Assembly (NCBI GenBank): GCA_002361485.1
Contig: DESZ01000009.1
Location: forward strand, 17,532 to 81,531
Direction: 5' to 3'
Source: Cyanobacteria bacterium UBA3301
GTDB lineage: Bacteria > Cyanobacteriota > Vampirovibrionia > Gastranaerophilales > Gastranaerophilaceae
DNA length: 64,000 bases
In this document: positions 18,523-27,775 of the stretch, piece by piece
Position numbering within the stretch: position 1 is the first letter of the stretch
How the letters are laid out: every line of letters starts with the position of its first letter
Made by a program: the position numbers and the translations under genes
The notes under the pieces: model-generated
What the model was told of the DNA's origin: nothing
The model's database searches: none
The model's input: only the letters and a program-made list of their open reading frames with translations

Positions 18523-19700
18523 GGTAACGACGGATGATAATTTAACTTATAACCGTTTAAAATTTGCTGTTTTGCCTCAAATGAATTATTTTTTGTATCT
18601 TTTGATTTAATATAATCTATCCATTTATCATCAACGGAATATTCCCCTAACAGCTCATTATTGAAATCACTGTATATTTTTGTTTTTAATAAAATTTCAG
18701 GGTGTATTCCATAATATTCAATAAAACCTTTATCAGGATTTTTGCTGTAAACATAAACATCTGCTAGATTCATCAGTGCTTTTTTGCGCGAAGAAGACGA
18801 TTTCCCCCATATTTTTGGATTAATATAAAACTTGTATTCATCCTCTGCTAACTCTATTTTTGAAAATGTTGTTTGGGCAGTTTGTAATTGTTGTGTTTGT
18901 GCAAAATTTCTTATTTCAGTCATATAATTCGGATGCGTTTTAGAATAATTTGTTATAAATATACCAAACGTAAAAATGGTAACAATAAACATAACAAACG
19001 CCAAAATCGGAGATAACAAACACCATATTAAAGTCTGTTTAGATTGCTCTTTATGAAATTGCTCTAAATTGTCATAATTTTTATTTTTATACGCCCATTT
19101 ATTACCTTTCAAACCGCAAATCAACATGAAAGGAAAACTTGCTGTTGTGAAGCATAAAGGTATCATAAATAATGTTTTATATGATTTATTGAACAGTCCC
19201 CAAATCCAAGTCCCTATAAATGCGCCCCAATTGAATTTTTGCAAGTTATCAGAAGGTTTTGAGCCCGTAATACGTCCTTTTGCACTCATCAAAAATACCA
19301 AAATAAATAGTACGAGCCACTTTAAGATATATGTAATTTCAGGTGTATTATTTGTGAATAGTGTTGATGATAACATTATTAATATAACAATAATACTTGA
19401 AGTAAGAACTGTTTTGTTTTGTTCGCCGGCAATATCGCGTATGCGTTTGATTATAGAGGGGATATACATTAAACTCTTTGCAATGCCCGAAATGATCATT
19501 AATAATGCTAAGTTTTGCGGCAGTGTACCGTTAGAAACAATAGATGATAATGTTTGGGGATGAGTAAGCATATAACAAAGCATAGGCGTAGAAAATATAA
19601 CTTCAATAATTATTACGATTGTAAGTATGTTAGCTATAAAATTTCTGCGATTAATTACCCCGTTTATGCCGAATATTTTGTTATTTTCATATAATTCCAT
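18519..19700 (-). CDS. Membrane protein with DUF805-like and DUF2628-like segments
   Basis: The protein has 393 residues. It opens with the GxINRRNF motif that starts DUF805 membrane proteins, followed by three to four hydrophobic helices to about residue 150. A second block (FNWGAFIGTWIWGLFNKSY near 160, then two or three helices) resembles DUF2628-type membrane segments. A hydrophilic C-terminal domain of about 120 residues follows that I do not recognise. AGGAG lies 7 bases before the ATG. The region behind its start, shared with the divergent 44-residue peptide gene, carries the repeats described at 19755-19887. Function unknown. Confidence 0.75.
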   Translation of the reverse strand: MELYENNKIFGINGVINRRNFIANILTIVIIIEVIFSTPMLCYMLTHPQTLSSIVSNGTLPQNLALLMIISGIAKSLMYIPSIIKRIRDIAGEQNKTVLTSSIIVILIMLSSTLFTNNTPEITYILKWLVLFILVFLMSAKGRITGSKPSDNLQKFNWGAFIGTWIWGLFNKSYKTLFMIPLCFTTASFPFMLICGLKGNKWAYKNKNYDNLEQFHKEQSKQTLIWCLLSPILAFVMFIVTIFTFGIFITNYSKTHPNYMTEIRNFAQTQQLQTAQTTFSKIELAEDEYKFYINPKIWGKSSSSRKKALMNLADVYVYSKNPDKGFIEYYGIHPEILLKTKIYSDFNNELLGEYSVDDKWIDYIKSKDTKNNSFEAKQQILNGYKLNYHPSLP

Positions 19701-19754
19701 GATTTTATCTCCTAAAAATTAAAATTTAACATGGTCTATTTTACCATATATAGA

Positions 19755-19887
19755 ATATATCCATTCCGATATTAATATATAATATTAAGAATTGTAAAGC
19801 ATCCAAAAGCCTTTGCTGTGCTATTTTGTAAATTATTTTTAAAAAAACATCCAAAAGTTTAAAGTTTCGAATGGATATATCCGATAT
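19755..19887. promoter_or_regulatory. Inverted and direct repeats between divergent genes
   Basis: A perfect 12-bp inverted repeat, ATATATCCATTC (19755-19766) and GAATGGATATAT (19869-19880), is separated by 102 bp. Each arm is joined to TCCGATAT on the same strand (19765-19772 and 19880-19887). Between the arms is a direct 10-bp repeat CATCCAAAAG at 19800-19809 and 19848-19857. The layout suggests paired binding sites, perhaps with looping, controlling the peptide gene, the membrane-protein gene or both. No binding protein can be named. Confidence 0.55.
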
Positions 19888-19937
19888 ATATATTGTTGAT
19901 AGATTAAAACACGGTAAAAATTAAGTAAGGAGTACAC

Positions 19938-20072
19938 ATGGACAACAAATCAAAGGTCATGGAGATTGCGGAAACTAAAATGGAAACGCAAAAAATCAGT
20001 TTGGAACAACCTTTGCAAGAACTGTTTGATGAATGTTTGAGCTTTATTTCGGTTTCAAGCTTCGAATTTTAA
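19938..20072 (+). CDS. 44-residue peptide of unknown function
   Basis: The short frame starts with ATG behind a near-perfect TAAGGAG ribosome site (6 bases away) and ends 26 bp before a strong terminator, so it forms its own transcription unit. The product is acidic and polar in its first 30 residues (many Glu, Lys, Gln), with one Cys at about 33, and ends in an aliphatic/aromatic tail FISVSSFEF. There is no signal peptide, no double-Gly leader motif and no membrane helix. It could be a regulatory peptide, a leader-core precursor or an RNA-associated small protein; nothing decides between these. It does not belong to a family I recognise. Confidence 0.6.
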   Translation: MDNKSKVMEIAETKMETQKISLEQPLQELFDECLSFISVSSFEF

Positions 20073-20097
20073 ACCAAATGACAAATCAACACTTCTT

Positions 20098-20129
20098 AAA
20101 AAAGTAAGGTTTTTGACCTTACTTTTTTT
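20098..20129 (+). terminator. Rho-independent terminator of the peptide gene
   Basis: The perfect stem AAAGTAAGGT / ACCTTACTTT has a five-base TTTTG loop and ends in a run of eight T's. It lies between the peptide gene and the convergent AsmA-like gene and can serve both. Confidence 0.92.
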
Positions 20130-20136
20130 TGCTAAA

Positions 20137-23100
20137 TTAATGTTTTATCCATTTAAAGCTTTTTACATAATTACTGCCGTTAATATCTCCGAAAATTTCG
20201 GCTTTAAATACTCTAAGAGTGCTGTCTTTATCAAAGTTCGGGATTTTATTTATTTTACTTGAAGATTGCGGATTTATTTCATTGATATTAATACCGGGAA
20301 TTTTGTTGAATAATCTGTTTAATGACATATTGCTAATTTTGCCAAGGACGGTTGAAAAATCTTTTGATAAACTGCCGTATACTTCCATATCTGCAACAAG
20401 TGAAGGAATATCATATTTGCCTGTTAAGTACATATTTAATTCTTTTCCGCTAGAATATACATCAATATCTGTCGCTACTCCGTTCTTTAGCTTAACATCA
20501 CCTGAAATCTTATCAAAGTTTCCTGTTTTTAACGGAGTTATTAAATCTATTATACCGTTTATTGATAATCCGGTAATTCCGCCCGTAACGAGATTTGCAG
20601 CTTTTAATAAATATTCCAAAGAACCGAGTTTTGGCATTCTGCCGTCAGTAACATCAAAATGTCCGTTGCCTGAGAGTGTTTTTACGCAATCCATGCTTGT
20701 CGAACCTTTGCAGGCAATATCTAAGTTTCCTGTAACAAGTCCGTACATTTGTCCGGGCATATCAAAAAAGTTTTCACTTATAATTTGAGCATCGGTACCG
20801 TTAATATTCATTGAACTGTTCATTTCCATGTCGGATAAATTGGAAGATATTTTGCCGTCTACGGTTCCGTTTGCTATATTGAATTTGAAATTGTCTTTTA
20901 ATATTTTGTCTTCGCCTAAGCTTAATGTAGAAACAAAATCTGTAGCTTCGGCTTTTTTAATAATAATTTTATCTGCTTTTATCTGTCCGTCTTTAATAAT
21001 AATTTGTTCCGGAGTAACTGTAATTGTATTTTCGTCTTGAACTTGTTTTGCTCTCAATTTGTCTGTATTTATATCATCAATTTTTTCCAGAATATTGTTT
21101 AAATTAAGTTCATCGGCATTTATTAAAACATTTTCAATAATATATGGCGGATTAGGGTTGTTAACAATTTGCGCAAGCATTGAGATATCGTTTGTAAGAA
21201 TAGAACCGCGGGAATTCAGTTCAATGTAATCTTCATTAAATTTCAAACCAATATCTCTTATGGTTGTGTCCCAAAACGGTATATCTACGCTTGTAATATT
21301 TAAATCTCCTAGAATGTATGGAGCAAGAGATGTTCCATTAATTGTTAAATCTGAGGTAAACAAACCTTGTTTGATTGTCGGTTTTTTCAATACAATGTTA
21401 AATATTCTTGCGTTTGTCGGTTCGGAAGTCTTTATTTTAAAGTTGTTAAATCCTAAAATGTTGTCTTTTAAGAGTTTTATTGTTCCTGAAGCGTTTAATA
21501 AATTTTGTATTGAAGTTTTTTTGTTTTGTGAGGTAATTATTTGATTGTATTTTAGAGATTTTATATTGGCGCTGTTCGGGGTTAATATTGCATTTGTTAT
21601 AATTTCAACAGGATTAGACGATATTCCTTCGGAATTGCCTGCGGCTGATGAAGCACCTGCAAGAGTTGCTCCCATATAGTATATAGAAGAGTCTTCTTCT
21701 ATGTTAAGCTTTGAAGTCGTATGCAATCTGTCCGGATTTCCTTTAATAGATGCGCCGAATTTTACATCACCTTTGATTTTTATCGGATATACAGAGTTAT
21801 CATTATATACTCTGTCCAAAAACTTTTGAGTCAATTTTGCGTGTGTATATAGGTTTAAATATGGATTTTTTAAAACGTTTGATATACTTCCGTTTAAATA
21901 TAGCGGCATTGAACTTATTGTGGAATTTATTTGTCCGAGATAGAGTGTATCTCCGCGCATATTTGCTTTCCCGTTGAGTATTTCAACTTTGGCATTAAGC
22001 GGTTTGAATATAAAATTTACATTATCAAGTTTTGTATCGGAATATATGCCGCCGTTTTTCATATAACCTTTTATATCCACAAAACCATTCAAATCGGAGA
22101 TATATTCAATATTTTTTTGAATATCTGCGGGTAGTGCTATATGATTGGTTATATCACTCAATGATGCAACATTGAAATTGTTCATTTCAAATTTCGCATC
22201 TTTAATTTTCATTTTTTTATATATATCCGAACCCGTAAATGACAGAGTGTAAGGGTTATTATAAAAATAACCGCTTAATTGAGATGTTTTTAATATTCCT
22301 TGTCTGATATTAAAGTCTCCGCCGTTTACTTTTATCGGGTTTGTAGAATTCGTATTAGGCAATATTTTCCCGTCTACAACAATTTTGTCATAATCCAAAT
22401 TGCCTGATTCGGCGAGTCCTTTGTATTTTCCTATTATAGAGGTATAAATTCCCCCAGTTTCATCTTTAAACGGAATATTTGAATTAGGTTGAAATGCATC
22501 GGTTATATCTCTAATCGGCACTTTATCCGAAGTTGCAACCAAATCTATAAGTTTGTCATGTGCCGTTCCTTTAACTTTTAGCTTTGAATTTCTAATAAAT
22601 CCGGTCAAATCGTAATCGGCATCTTTTTTGTCAAAATTGACCGCTCCGTTTATGTTATGCAGCGGCAAATAAGTGTTTTGCAAAATGGTTGTTGCATTAT
22701 GTAATGTAATTGTTCCTTTTGCAAACAGATCTTTATTAAACTCAATATGCTCGACATCTTTTGCATTACCGTATATATTTAATTTTAAATCTGCAATTCC
22801 GTCAGGATGCGTGAAAGGTTTAATAACTTTTTGAACATCAACCATATCATTTGAAGAATTTATAACTTTCAAAATTGCCGGAATGTTTTGATTTTGGGTT
22901 TGCGCAATAACGTCTAATCCGCCTTTTACATTACATTTCCCATAAATTTGGGCATTTTGTCCGTTTATAGTTGCGGAAGTTGTTTTAAACGGTATTTCTG
23001 TATTATTAAAATCAATTTCGCCTGCTCCGTTATGCAACGTGAGATTTTTAATATTATTGAATTCTGCAGTTGCATTCCTGAAAAACATCTTGCCAAATAG

Positions 23101-24630
23101 ATGGGGATCAACTTTTTTGCCTCTGGATTGAACATCCAATCGTGCAATCCCTTTTATTTTCATAATAGGAACAGGACCGAGTTTAAATTTGAATATTTCG
23201 TGCAGCGGATTTAATACAATCTGAGCAGGTTCCATTTGTACGGAATCTGTGGTTTTTATGTCGAGTTCGGAATATTTTGAACCGTCAATCATAATCCAGC
23301 CGTCAACCGTTACGTGTTGCTTAGGTTCTGTCGGGACAAAAACGCTTATATCCATTACTTTTCCGCGGAATTTTAAATCAACCGAAGCACCTTCGTCTGC
23401 GATTAAACCTTTTCTGATAATATATATGCCGCGTATTTTTGCAGAACCAAAGACTTCCGGTCTTGCGCCGTTTCCTACTATATGTAAATCTGTTTCACCT
23501 TCGCCGAAACAGTCGTATGATTTAAGCTTGTATAAATCCATATCAGGTAATAAATCTGCAATTCCGGGTATTATTTTTTGAACTTGTTCAAGCTTTGAAG
23601 GAGCAACTTTTATCCGTAAATCCATTGCAGGGATTTTTTTCCCTGAAGATGAAAGTTTGCCATCCGCTGCGATATGAACGCCGTTCCCTTCTATTGTGGC
23701 AGTTTTTATTTTTATTCCGCCGGCGATTGTTTCAAATTTAGTTTTTATATCAAGGTCTTCTTTAAAAATAATGGAGGAGGGTTTATCTTTTCCTATTATT
23801 TCAAGATTCTTGGTATTAATATCGGCAGTTACGTTTTTGTGATGTTTTTTATTCTTTTTAGTTTGAGCATTTACGGATAACTGACCTTTTAAATCTTTAA
23901 CATAACCTTTGGACAGAATTTCAACGTATGGTGCGATTTGGGATAAATCAAAATTGTTTAATTGTGCATTGAGCTTTAATTTATCATCCGTAAAATTTGT
24001 CAGAGGTAAATCGATTTCAATATCCGAATAATATGGTGTAGAATTTCCGTCAACCGTAAAAACACCTTTTGTTGCAAGTGAAACCTTATCATCACTGCGG
24101 TATGTTGCATTTTTTAAATATTCTCCGTTTATTAGAATGCTTTTATCGGTGTATCTGTCATCAAGAGTAATATTGTAGTTCCCTAAATCCATATTAACTT
24201 TCGCCAATTTGAATTTAGAATCTTTTTTTTCGATTTCTAACGGATAATCCCCAAGGTAAAACTTTTTGTCTTTAGACAATATTAAATGGGCATCTTCTTT
24301 GTCCGCGTAAACCCTTGCGACTTCAATCTTTTTAAATAACAGCGGAAAAAGTTTTAATTTAACTTTAGGATTTTTTAAATATAAAGCTTTTGAATTGTCT
24401 TTGTTGATAACAGAGATGCTGTCACTTTTGACCCATACGGACGGAAAACTGCCCATGGATAAATTCGGGTTTCCTAAATCGACGTTAATTTTTGTTTCTT
24501 CATATATTTTTTGTTGAATTTCAGCTTTGTGTTTAGGCAAAGAAACAACCGCAGGAATTCCCCAAAAATACCCTCCGCATAATGCGGCAGCAATTCCTAA
24601 TGTTGTGACAATTTTCCATTCTCTATTCAT
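20137..24630 (-). CDS. Very large AsmA/TamB-like envelope protein
   Basis: The protein has 1497 residues, with one N-terminal membrane helix (about residues 8-30) and a periplasmic remainder made of long runs of alternating hydrophobic beta-strand patterns. An AsmA-like N-terminal part (from about 30) and a conserved AsmA-type C-terminal block (GNGHFDVTDG, then SLEYLLKAANLV, then GDVKLKNGVA around 1340-1430) are visible. Proteins of this type (AsmA, TamB, YhdP) form beta-groove bridges thought to carry phospholipid between the inner and outer membranes. Length is in the YhdP/TamB range. It stands alone on the minus strand with no clear ribosome site. It supports a diderm envelope. Confidence 0.85.
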   Translation of the reverse strand: MNREWKIVTTLGIAAALCGGYFWGIPAVVSLPKHKAEIQQKIYEETKINVDLGNPNLSMGSFPSVWVKSDSISVINKDNSKALYLKNPKVKLKLFPLLFKKIEVARVYADKEDAHLILSKDKKFYLGDYPLEIEKKDSKFKLAKVNMDLGNYNITLDDRYTDKSILINGEYLKNATYRSDDKVSLATKGVFTVDGNSTPYYSDIEIDLPLTNFTDDKLKLNAQLNNFDLSQIAPYVEILSKGYVKDLKGQLSVNAQTKKNKKHHKNVTADINTKNLEIIGKDKPSSIIFKEDLDIKTKFETIAGGIKIKTATIEGNGVHIAADGKLSSSGKKIPAMDLRIKVAPSKLEQVQKIIPGIADLLPDMDLYKLKSYDCFGEGETDLHIVGNGARPEVFGSAKIRGIYIIRKGLIADEGASVDLKFRGKVMDISVFVPTEPKQHVTVDGWIMIDGSKYSELDIKTTDSVQMEPAQIVLNPLHEIFKFKLGPVPIMKIKGIARLDVQSRGKKVDPHLFGKMFFRNATAEFNNIKNLTLHNGAGEIDFNNTEIPFKTTSATINGQNAQIYGKCNVKGGLDVIAQTQNQNIPAILKVINSSNDMVDVQKVIKPFTHPDGIADLKLNIYGNAKDVEHIEFNKDLFAKGTITLHNATTILQNTYLPLHNINGAVNFDKKDADYDLTGFIRNSKLKVKGTAHDKLIDLVATSDKVPIRDITDAFQPNSNIPFKDETGGIYTSIIGKYKGLAESGNLDYDKIVVDGKILPNTNSTNPIKVNGGDFNIRQGILKTSQLSGYFYNNPYTLSFTGSDIYKKMKIKDAKFEMNNFNVASLSDITNHIALPADIQKNIEYISDLNGFVDIKGYMKNGGIYSDTKLDNVNFIFKPLNAKVEILNGKANMRGDTLYLGQINSTISSMPLYLNGSISNVLKNPYLNLYTHAKLTQKFLDRVYNDNSVYPIKIKGDVKFGASIKGNPDRLHTTSKLNIEEDSSIYYMGATLAGASSAAGNSEGISSNPVEIITNAILTPNSANIKSLKYNQIITSQNKKTSIQNLLNASGTIKLLKDNILGFNNFKIKTSEPTNARIFNIVLKKPTIKQGLFTSDLTINGTSLAPYILGDLNITSVDIPFWDTTIRDIGLKFNEDYIELNSRGSILTNDISMLAQIVNNPNPPYIIENVLINADELNLNNILEKIDDINTDKLRAKQVQDENTITVTPEQIIIKDGQIKADKIIIKKAEATDFVSTLSLGEDKILKDNFKFNIANGTVDGKISSNLSDMEMNSSMNINGTDAQIISENFFDMPGQMYGLVTGNLDIACKGSTSMDCVKTLSGNGHFDVTDGRMPKLGSLEYLLKAANLVTGGITGLSINGIIDLITPLKTGNFDKISGDVKLKNGVATDIDVYSSGKELNMYLTGKYDIPSLVADMEVYGSLSKDFSTVLGKISNMSLNRLFNKIPGININEINPQSSSKINKIPNFDKDSTLRVFKAEIFGDINGSNYVKSFKWIKH

Positions 24631-24683
24631 ATCATAATTATTATATTATAACTTTGCTAATATGCGCAATTTATAAAGCTTTT

Positions 24684-25262
24684 TTAATATTTTTCGCATA
24701 ATATTTGGAAATATGCTCTTTTATGATAGCAATTCGGGCAGTATTCGGGTGCAGACTTGCCGTAGTGAACATATCCGCATTCTCGACATAACCAATATTG
24801 TTCGGACTCTTTTTCAAATACGGTATTATTTTTTACTTCTTCGTACAGTTGTTTAAATCTTTGTGCGTGGTGTTTTTCGGCATCTATAACGTTTTTAAAC
24901 GTTGAAGCGATTGCATCAAAACCTTCCTCGAGCGCAATACGCTGTGCGTTTGGATAAAGGACACTACATTCTTCTTCTTCCCCTTTAATTGCGCTTAATA
25001 AATTTTCTTCGGTTGAGCCGAATTCAAAGGGGTAAAAGGAATCAACATGTGCATTCGGATTTAATCCAATGTGCTTATAAAAAAGTAAAGCGTGTTCATA
25101 TTCATTATCAGCCGTAATTGAGAAAATCTCCGCAATTTGTTCGTATCCTTCTTTTTTCGCAGTCTTGGAAAAAAGTGTATATCTGTTTCTGGCTTGTGAT
25201 TCTCCTGCAAAAGCGTTTATCAATAATTGTTCTGTTTTAGAGCCTCGAAATTTTACGTTCAT
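24684..25262 (-). CDS. Rubrerythrin
   Basis: This is a peroxide-reducing di-iron protein of anaerobes and microaerobes, 192 residues. The N-terminal ferritin-like four-helix domain shows the iron ligands in FAGESQARNRY, ADNEYEHA and the later DAEKHHAQRF. The C-terminal rubredoxin-like domain has WLCRECGYVHYG and YCPNCYH (two CxxC-type pairs). The start at 25262 follows AAAGGGAGAATATT; the frame opens further upstream at 25394, but those 44 residues do not belong to the family. It diverges from a possible 49-residue gene at 25422. Confidence 0.96.
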   Translation of the reverse strand: MNVKFRGSKTEQLLINAFAGESQARNRYTLFSKTAKKEGYEQIAEIFSITADNEYEHALLFYKHIGLNPNAHVDSFYPFEFGSTEENLLSAIKGEEEECSVLYPNAQRIALEEGFDAIASTFKNVIDAEKHHAQRFKQLYEEVKNNTVFEKESEQYWLCRECGYVHYGKSAPEYCPNCYHKRAYFQILCEKY

Positions 25263-25421
25263 ATAATATTCTCCCTTTAATATATAAAATAAAATCTGCG
25301 TATTGAAATAGCAATTACCCCAAAAGCCTGTCCGTTTGGGGAATATATTAAAACAATCCTTTTTGGGGATTTTAATCGATATTAAAAGCCTCATAATAAA
25401 ACTATGATAGTTAGGAAAATT

Positions 25422-25571
25422 ATGGCAGATTTATTATATTATACAAAACAAATAGCCGAACGCATAAGATACTATAATGCGATAGTGGATTTTACCGACG
25501 AAAGCCATTGGTATAATCCGTTTTATAAGCATCATGAAGTAACCGTTATTTGGGCGGAAGAAGATGATTAA
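25422..25571 (+). CDS. Possible small protein, 49 residues
   Basis: The short open frame starts with ATG behind TTAGGAAAA and ends in TAA; it could also start at 25404 (6 residues more). The product is rich in Tyr, Trp, His and acidic residues (DESHWYNPFYKHHE), which is unlike random AT-rich translation and gives some support for coding. It diverges from rubrerythrin, with 159 bp between the two starts. No family recognised; no membrane helix. Confidence 0.45.
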   Translation: MADLLYYTKQIAERIRYYNAIVDFTDESHWYNPFYKHHEVTVIWAEEDD

Positions 25572-25887
25572 GGGAGCTTAGTTTGATAAAACGAAACAAT
25601 TTTCCATTTTCCACTTTCAATTTTCAATTTAATAAAATGTCTGACCAACGCAACTTCATGTCATTACGAACATTCTAAGAATGTGTAGTAATCTCATTGA
25701 TACAATTGGGCAAATTATAAATTGACATATTATATCAATGGGATTGCCACGCTCACTAACGTTCGCTCGCAATGACATGTTTGGTGCATTTACCCCCCAA
25801 GCAATGACAGGGTTGCTCAGTAAAACCCTCTCCTGTACTCCTGCCTTCAAGCCCTCCGAACTTCCTTAATAGTAGCCTACGCCCCTA
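25572..25887. repeat. Intergenic region with a REP-like inverted pair
   Basis: Non-coding. Two copies of a roughly 47-bp repeat face each other at 25658-25704 (plus) and 25731-25778 (minus). Each begins ATGTCATT(A/G)CGA, ends with (A/C)ATC(T/C)CATTGATA, and has its own small central palindrome (ACATTC/GAATGT in the left copy). This is the layout of a REP/BIME element, and the right copy resembles the widespread repeat with TCATTGCGAGC. Short AT micro-repeats (CCATTTTCCACTTTCAATTTTC) lie at about 25602-25628. No transposase nearby. Confidence 0.7.
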
Positions 25888-26550
25888 TTAATATCCGTAT
25901 TGTTCGTGTGCGTTTAAATATTCCCTAACCGTATTCAAAGAAGATTGGACTATACGGGTTACACGCGATGGTGACAAGCCAATTTGGGTAGCTATATCTT
26001 TTACCTGCATATTACGATAAAATCTGTATTCAACTACCGTTCTTTCTTTTGGCGGAAGTTTTGAAATCGCTGCTCTTATCATTTTACCCATTTCTGAAAT
26101 TTCTGCGCTTTCATCAGGTGTTGCGTGATTATCTTTTAAGAAATCAAACGGAGAATCGTTGTCTGAAGCATCTGATGCAAGTCCGTCTATTGACAAAACA
26201 GTTTCGTAAATCGCTTCACGAACCTTTGCCTGTTTCATATCCATTCCGTCTACTGCTTCTTCTTCGTCGTATTCATCCTCGGCTTTATGTTTAATAGAGT
26301 ACCATTTATATCTAATTCTTAATTCGTTTCTAATAGCCCAACGAACAGCGGTTGCTATATAGGCAGCATTATATTTGGCAAGTTGTTCGGGGGTTTTGTT
26401 TTTAATCATGACTTGGATTGCAATAATCCCGATTGATAGCAATTCTTCGTATTCGACCATGTGGGACGGAATACGTCTATGCTCGATTCTTGCTACCTTT
26501 TGAACTATGTCTATATAGTTCTGTAATGTTTTTTTATCGTCATTAGTCAT
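25888..26550 (-). CDS. Sigma-70 family factor, FliA/WhiG-like
   Basis: This alternative RNA polymerase sigma factor has about 220 residues. Region 2 is around residues 20-90 (YEELLSIGIIAIQVMIKN, then IATAVRWAIRNELRIRYKW) and region 4 around 165-215 (LPPKERTVVEYRFYRNM, then an SPSRVTRIVQ helix-turn-helix). Between them is an acidic linker that is not a typical region 3. The C-terminal helix-turn-helix is closest to the sigma-28 group. It follows flhB by about 70-90 bp on the same strand, which supports a role in motility or secretion gene control. The start is uncertain: 26550, 26562 or 26565, none with a strong ribosome site. Confidence 0.82.
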   Translation of the reverse strand: MTNDDKKTLQNYIDIVQKVARIEHRRIPSHMVEYEELLSIGIIAIQVMIKNKTPEQLAKYNAAYIATAVRWAIRNELRIRYKWYSIKHKAEDEYDEEEAVDGMDMKQAKVREAIYETVLSIDGLASDASDNDSPFDFLKDNHATPDESAEISEMGKMIRAAISKLPPKERTVVEYRFYRNMQVKDIATQIGLSPSRVTRIVQSSLNTVREYLNAHEQYGY

Positions 26551-26635
26551 AATTTTACACATCAATAATACAATAAGATAATCAATTCGTTGTCATATAT
26601 TTGGAGTATCTTTAGATTGATATAATCAGTATTAA

Positions 26636-27703
26636 TTAGTGCGGATTTTTATTTTTCTTCATTTTGTAAACAAACATCAGAATTTCTGCAACTGCTTTAT
26701 ACAATTCCGGCGGAATCGGTTGATTAATATCGCACATTCTAAAAAGTGCTCTTGCAACCGGCGGATTTTCAATAACCGGAACGTTATGTTCTTTAGCGAT
26801 ATCTATAATTTTTTTAGCAATAAGCTCTGTACCTTTAGCAATCAGCATAGGTGAATCCATTTCAACCGCTACATATTTTAGTGCGCAAGCAACATGTGTC
26901 GGATTTGTAACGACAAAATCTGCCGTCGGTACAGAATCCATTGCCCCTTGCTGAAGCATTTGCATACGGCGCTGACGTAGTGCCGCTTTTACGTTAGGGT
27001 CGCCTTCTGAGTTTTTGTATTCATCTTTTATTTCTTTAAAAGACATCTTTTGGTCTTGTAAAAATTTCCATTTTGTAACCCCGTAATCGGCAGCTGCAAT
27101 CACCAAAAAAGCAATACAAGCTTTGAATATGAATTCTGTTATAAGCTTACCGAATTCTATCATAACGGAAAAATTGTTATCAATTGCGGCAAGCATCAAG
27201 ATACTTTCAATGTGTTCACTATAAACAGACCATCCGATATAACCCAAAATAATAACTTTTACAATATTTTTAAACAATTCAAACAGGGTTTTTATAGACA
27301 TAATATTTTTAAAATATTTTGTAGGATTTAATTTATCTAATTTTGGCATCAAAGGAGCAACGGCAACCAAAGGCCCAACCTGGATAAAATCCGCTAAAAC
27401 CGCGACAAGCCAAGCAATAGCTAATATTGGCCCGATTATAAGTGCTGTTCCTTTTATTGCAATTAAAAGGATATACATGTAACCGATTTTATCAAGTTGT
27501 GCATTGGGTATTTGCTCATATAAAAGGGTAAAAACCTGCAATATTTGATTCCAAATGAAAGGCGCAAGTCCAAAAATTACCGAAAATAAAACAAGTAACG
27601 ATACTGCTGTCGAAAAATCCTTTGATTTTACAACCTGCCCTTCTTTTCTTGCCTGTTCCAATTTTCTGGGGGTGGCATCAAATTGCTTGTCTTCATCACC
27701 CAT
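26636..27703 (-). CDS. flhB: Flagellar/type III export apparatus protein FlhB
   Basis: This is the substrate-specificity switch of the flagellar export gate, 355 residues. It has the cytoplasmic N-terminus (TPRKLEQARKEGQVVKSKD), four membrane segments to about residue 210, and a cytosolic domain with the self-cleavage motif NPTH (267-270). The sequence around it (DFVVTNPTHVACAL) and the GxELIAKKI and ENPPVARALF segments are typical. It is more FlhB-like than the injectisome relatives, but that split cannot be settled here. Only a sigma factor gene accompanies it; no other flagellar gene is in the window. Confidence 0.93.
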   Translation of the reverse strand: MGDEDKQFDATPRKLEQARKEGQVVKSKDFSTAVSLLVLFSVIFGLAPFIWNQILQVFTLLYEQIPNAQLDKIGYMYILLIAIKGTALIIGPILAIAWLVAVLADFIQVGPLVAVAPLMPKLDKLNPTKYFKNIMSIKTLFELFKNIVKVIILGYIGWSVYSEHIESILMLAAIDNNFSVMIEFGKLITEFIFKACIAFLVIAAADYGVTKWKFLQDQKMSFKEIKDEYKNSEGDPNVKAALRQRRMQMLQQGAMDSVPTADFVVTNPTHVACALKYVAVEMDSPMLIAKGTELIAKKIIDIAKEHNVPVIENPPVARALFRMCDINQPIPPELYKAVAEILMFVYKMKKNKNPH

Positions 27704-27775
27704 ATATTTTAACCCTTCTGATAACTATATTATATCATGAAGTATAATTATTTTCTTTCAAAAGTAATATTTACG

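Noticed and set aside
22965..24000. Several antisense frames within the AsmA-like gene
   Set aside because: Hydrophobic shadow translations of an alternating beta-strand gene; no ribosome sites.
25572..25887. Insertion sequence remnant
   Set aside because: There is no transposase fragment or flanking target duplication; the inverted copies fit a REP-like element better.
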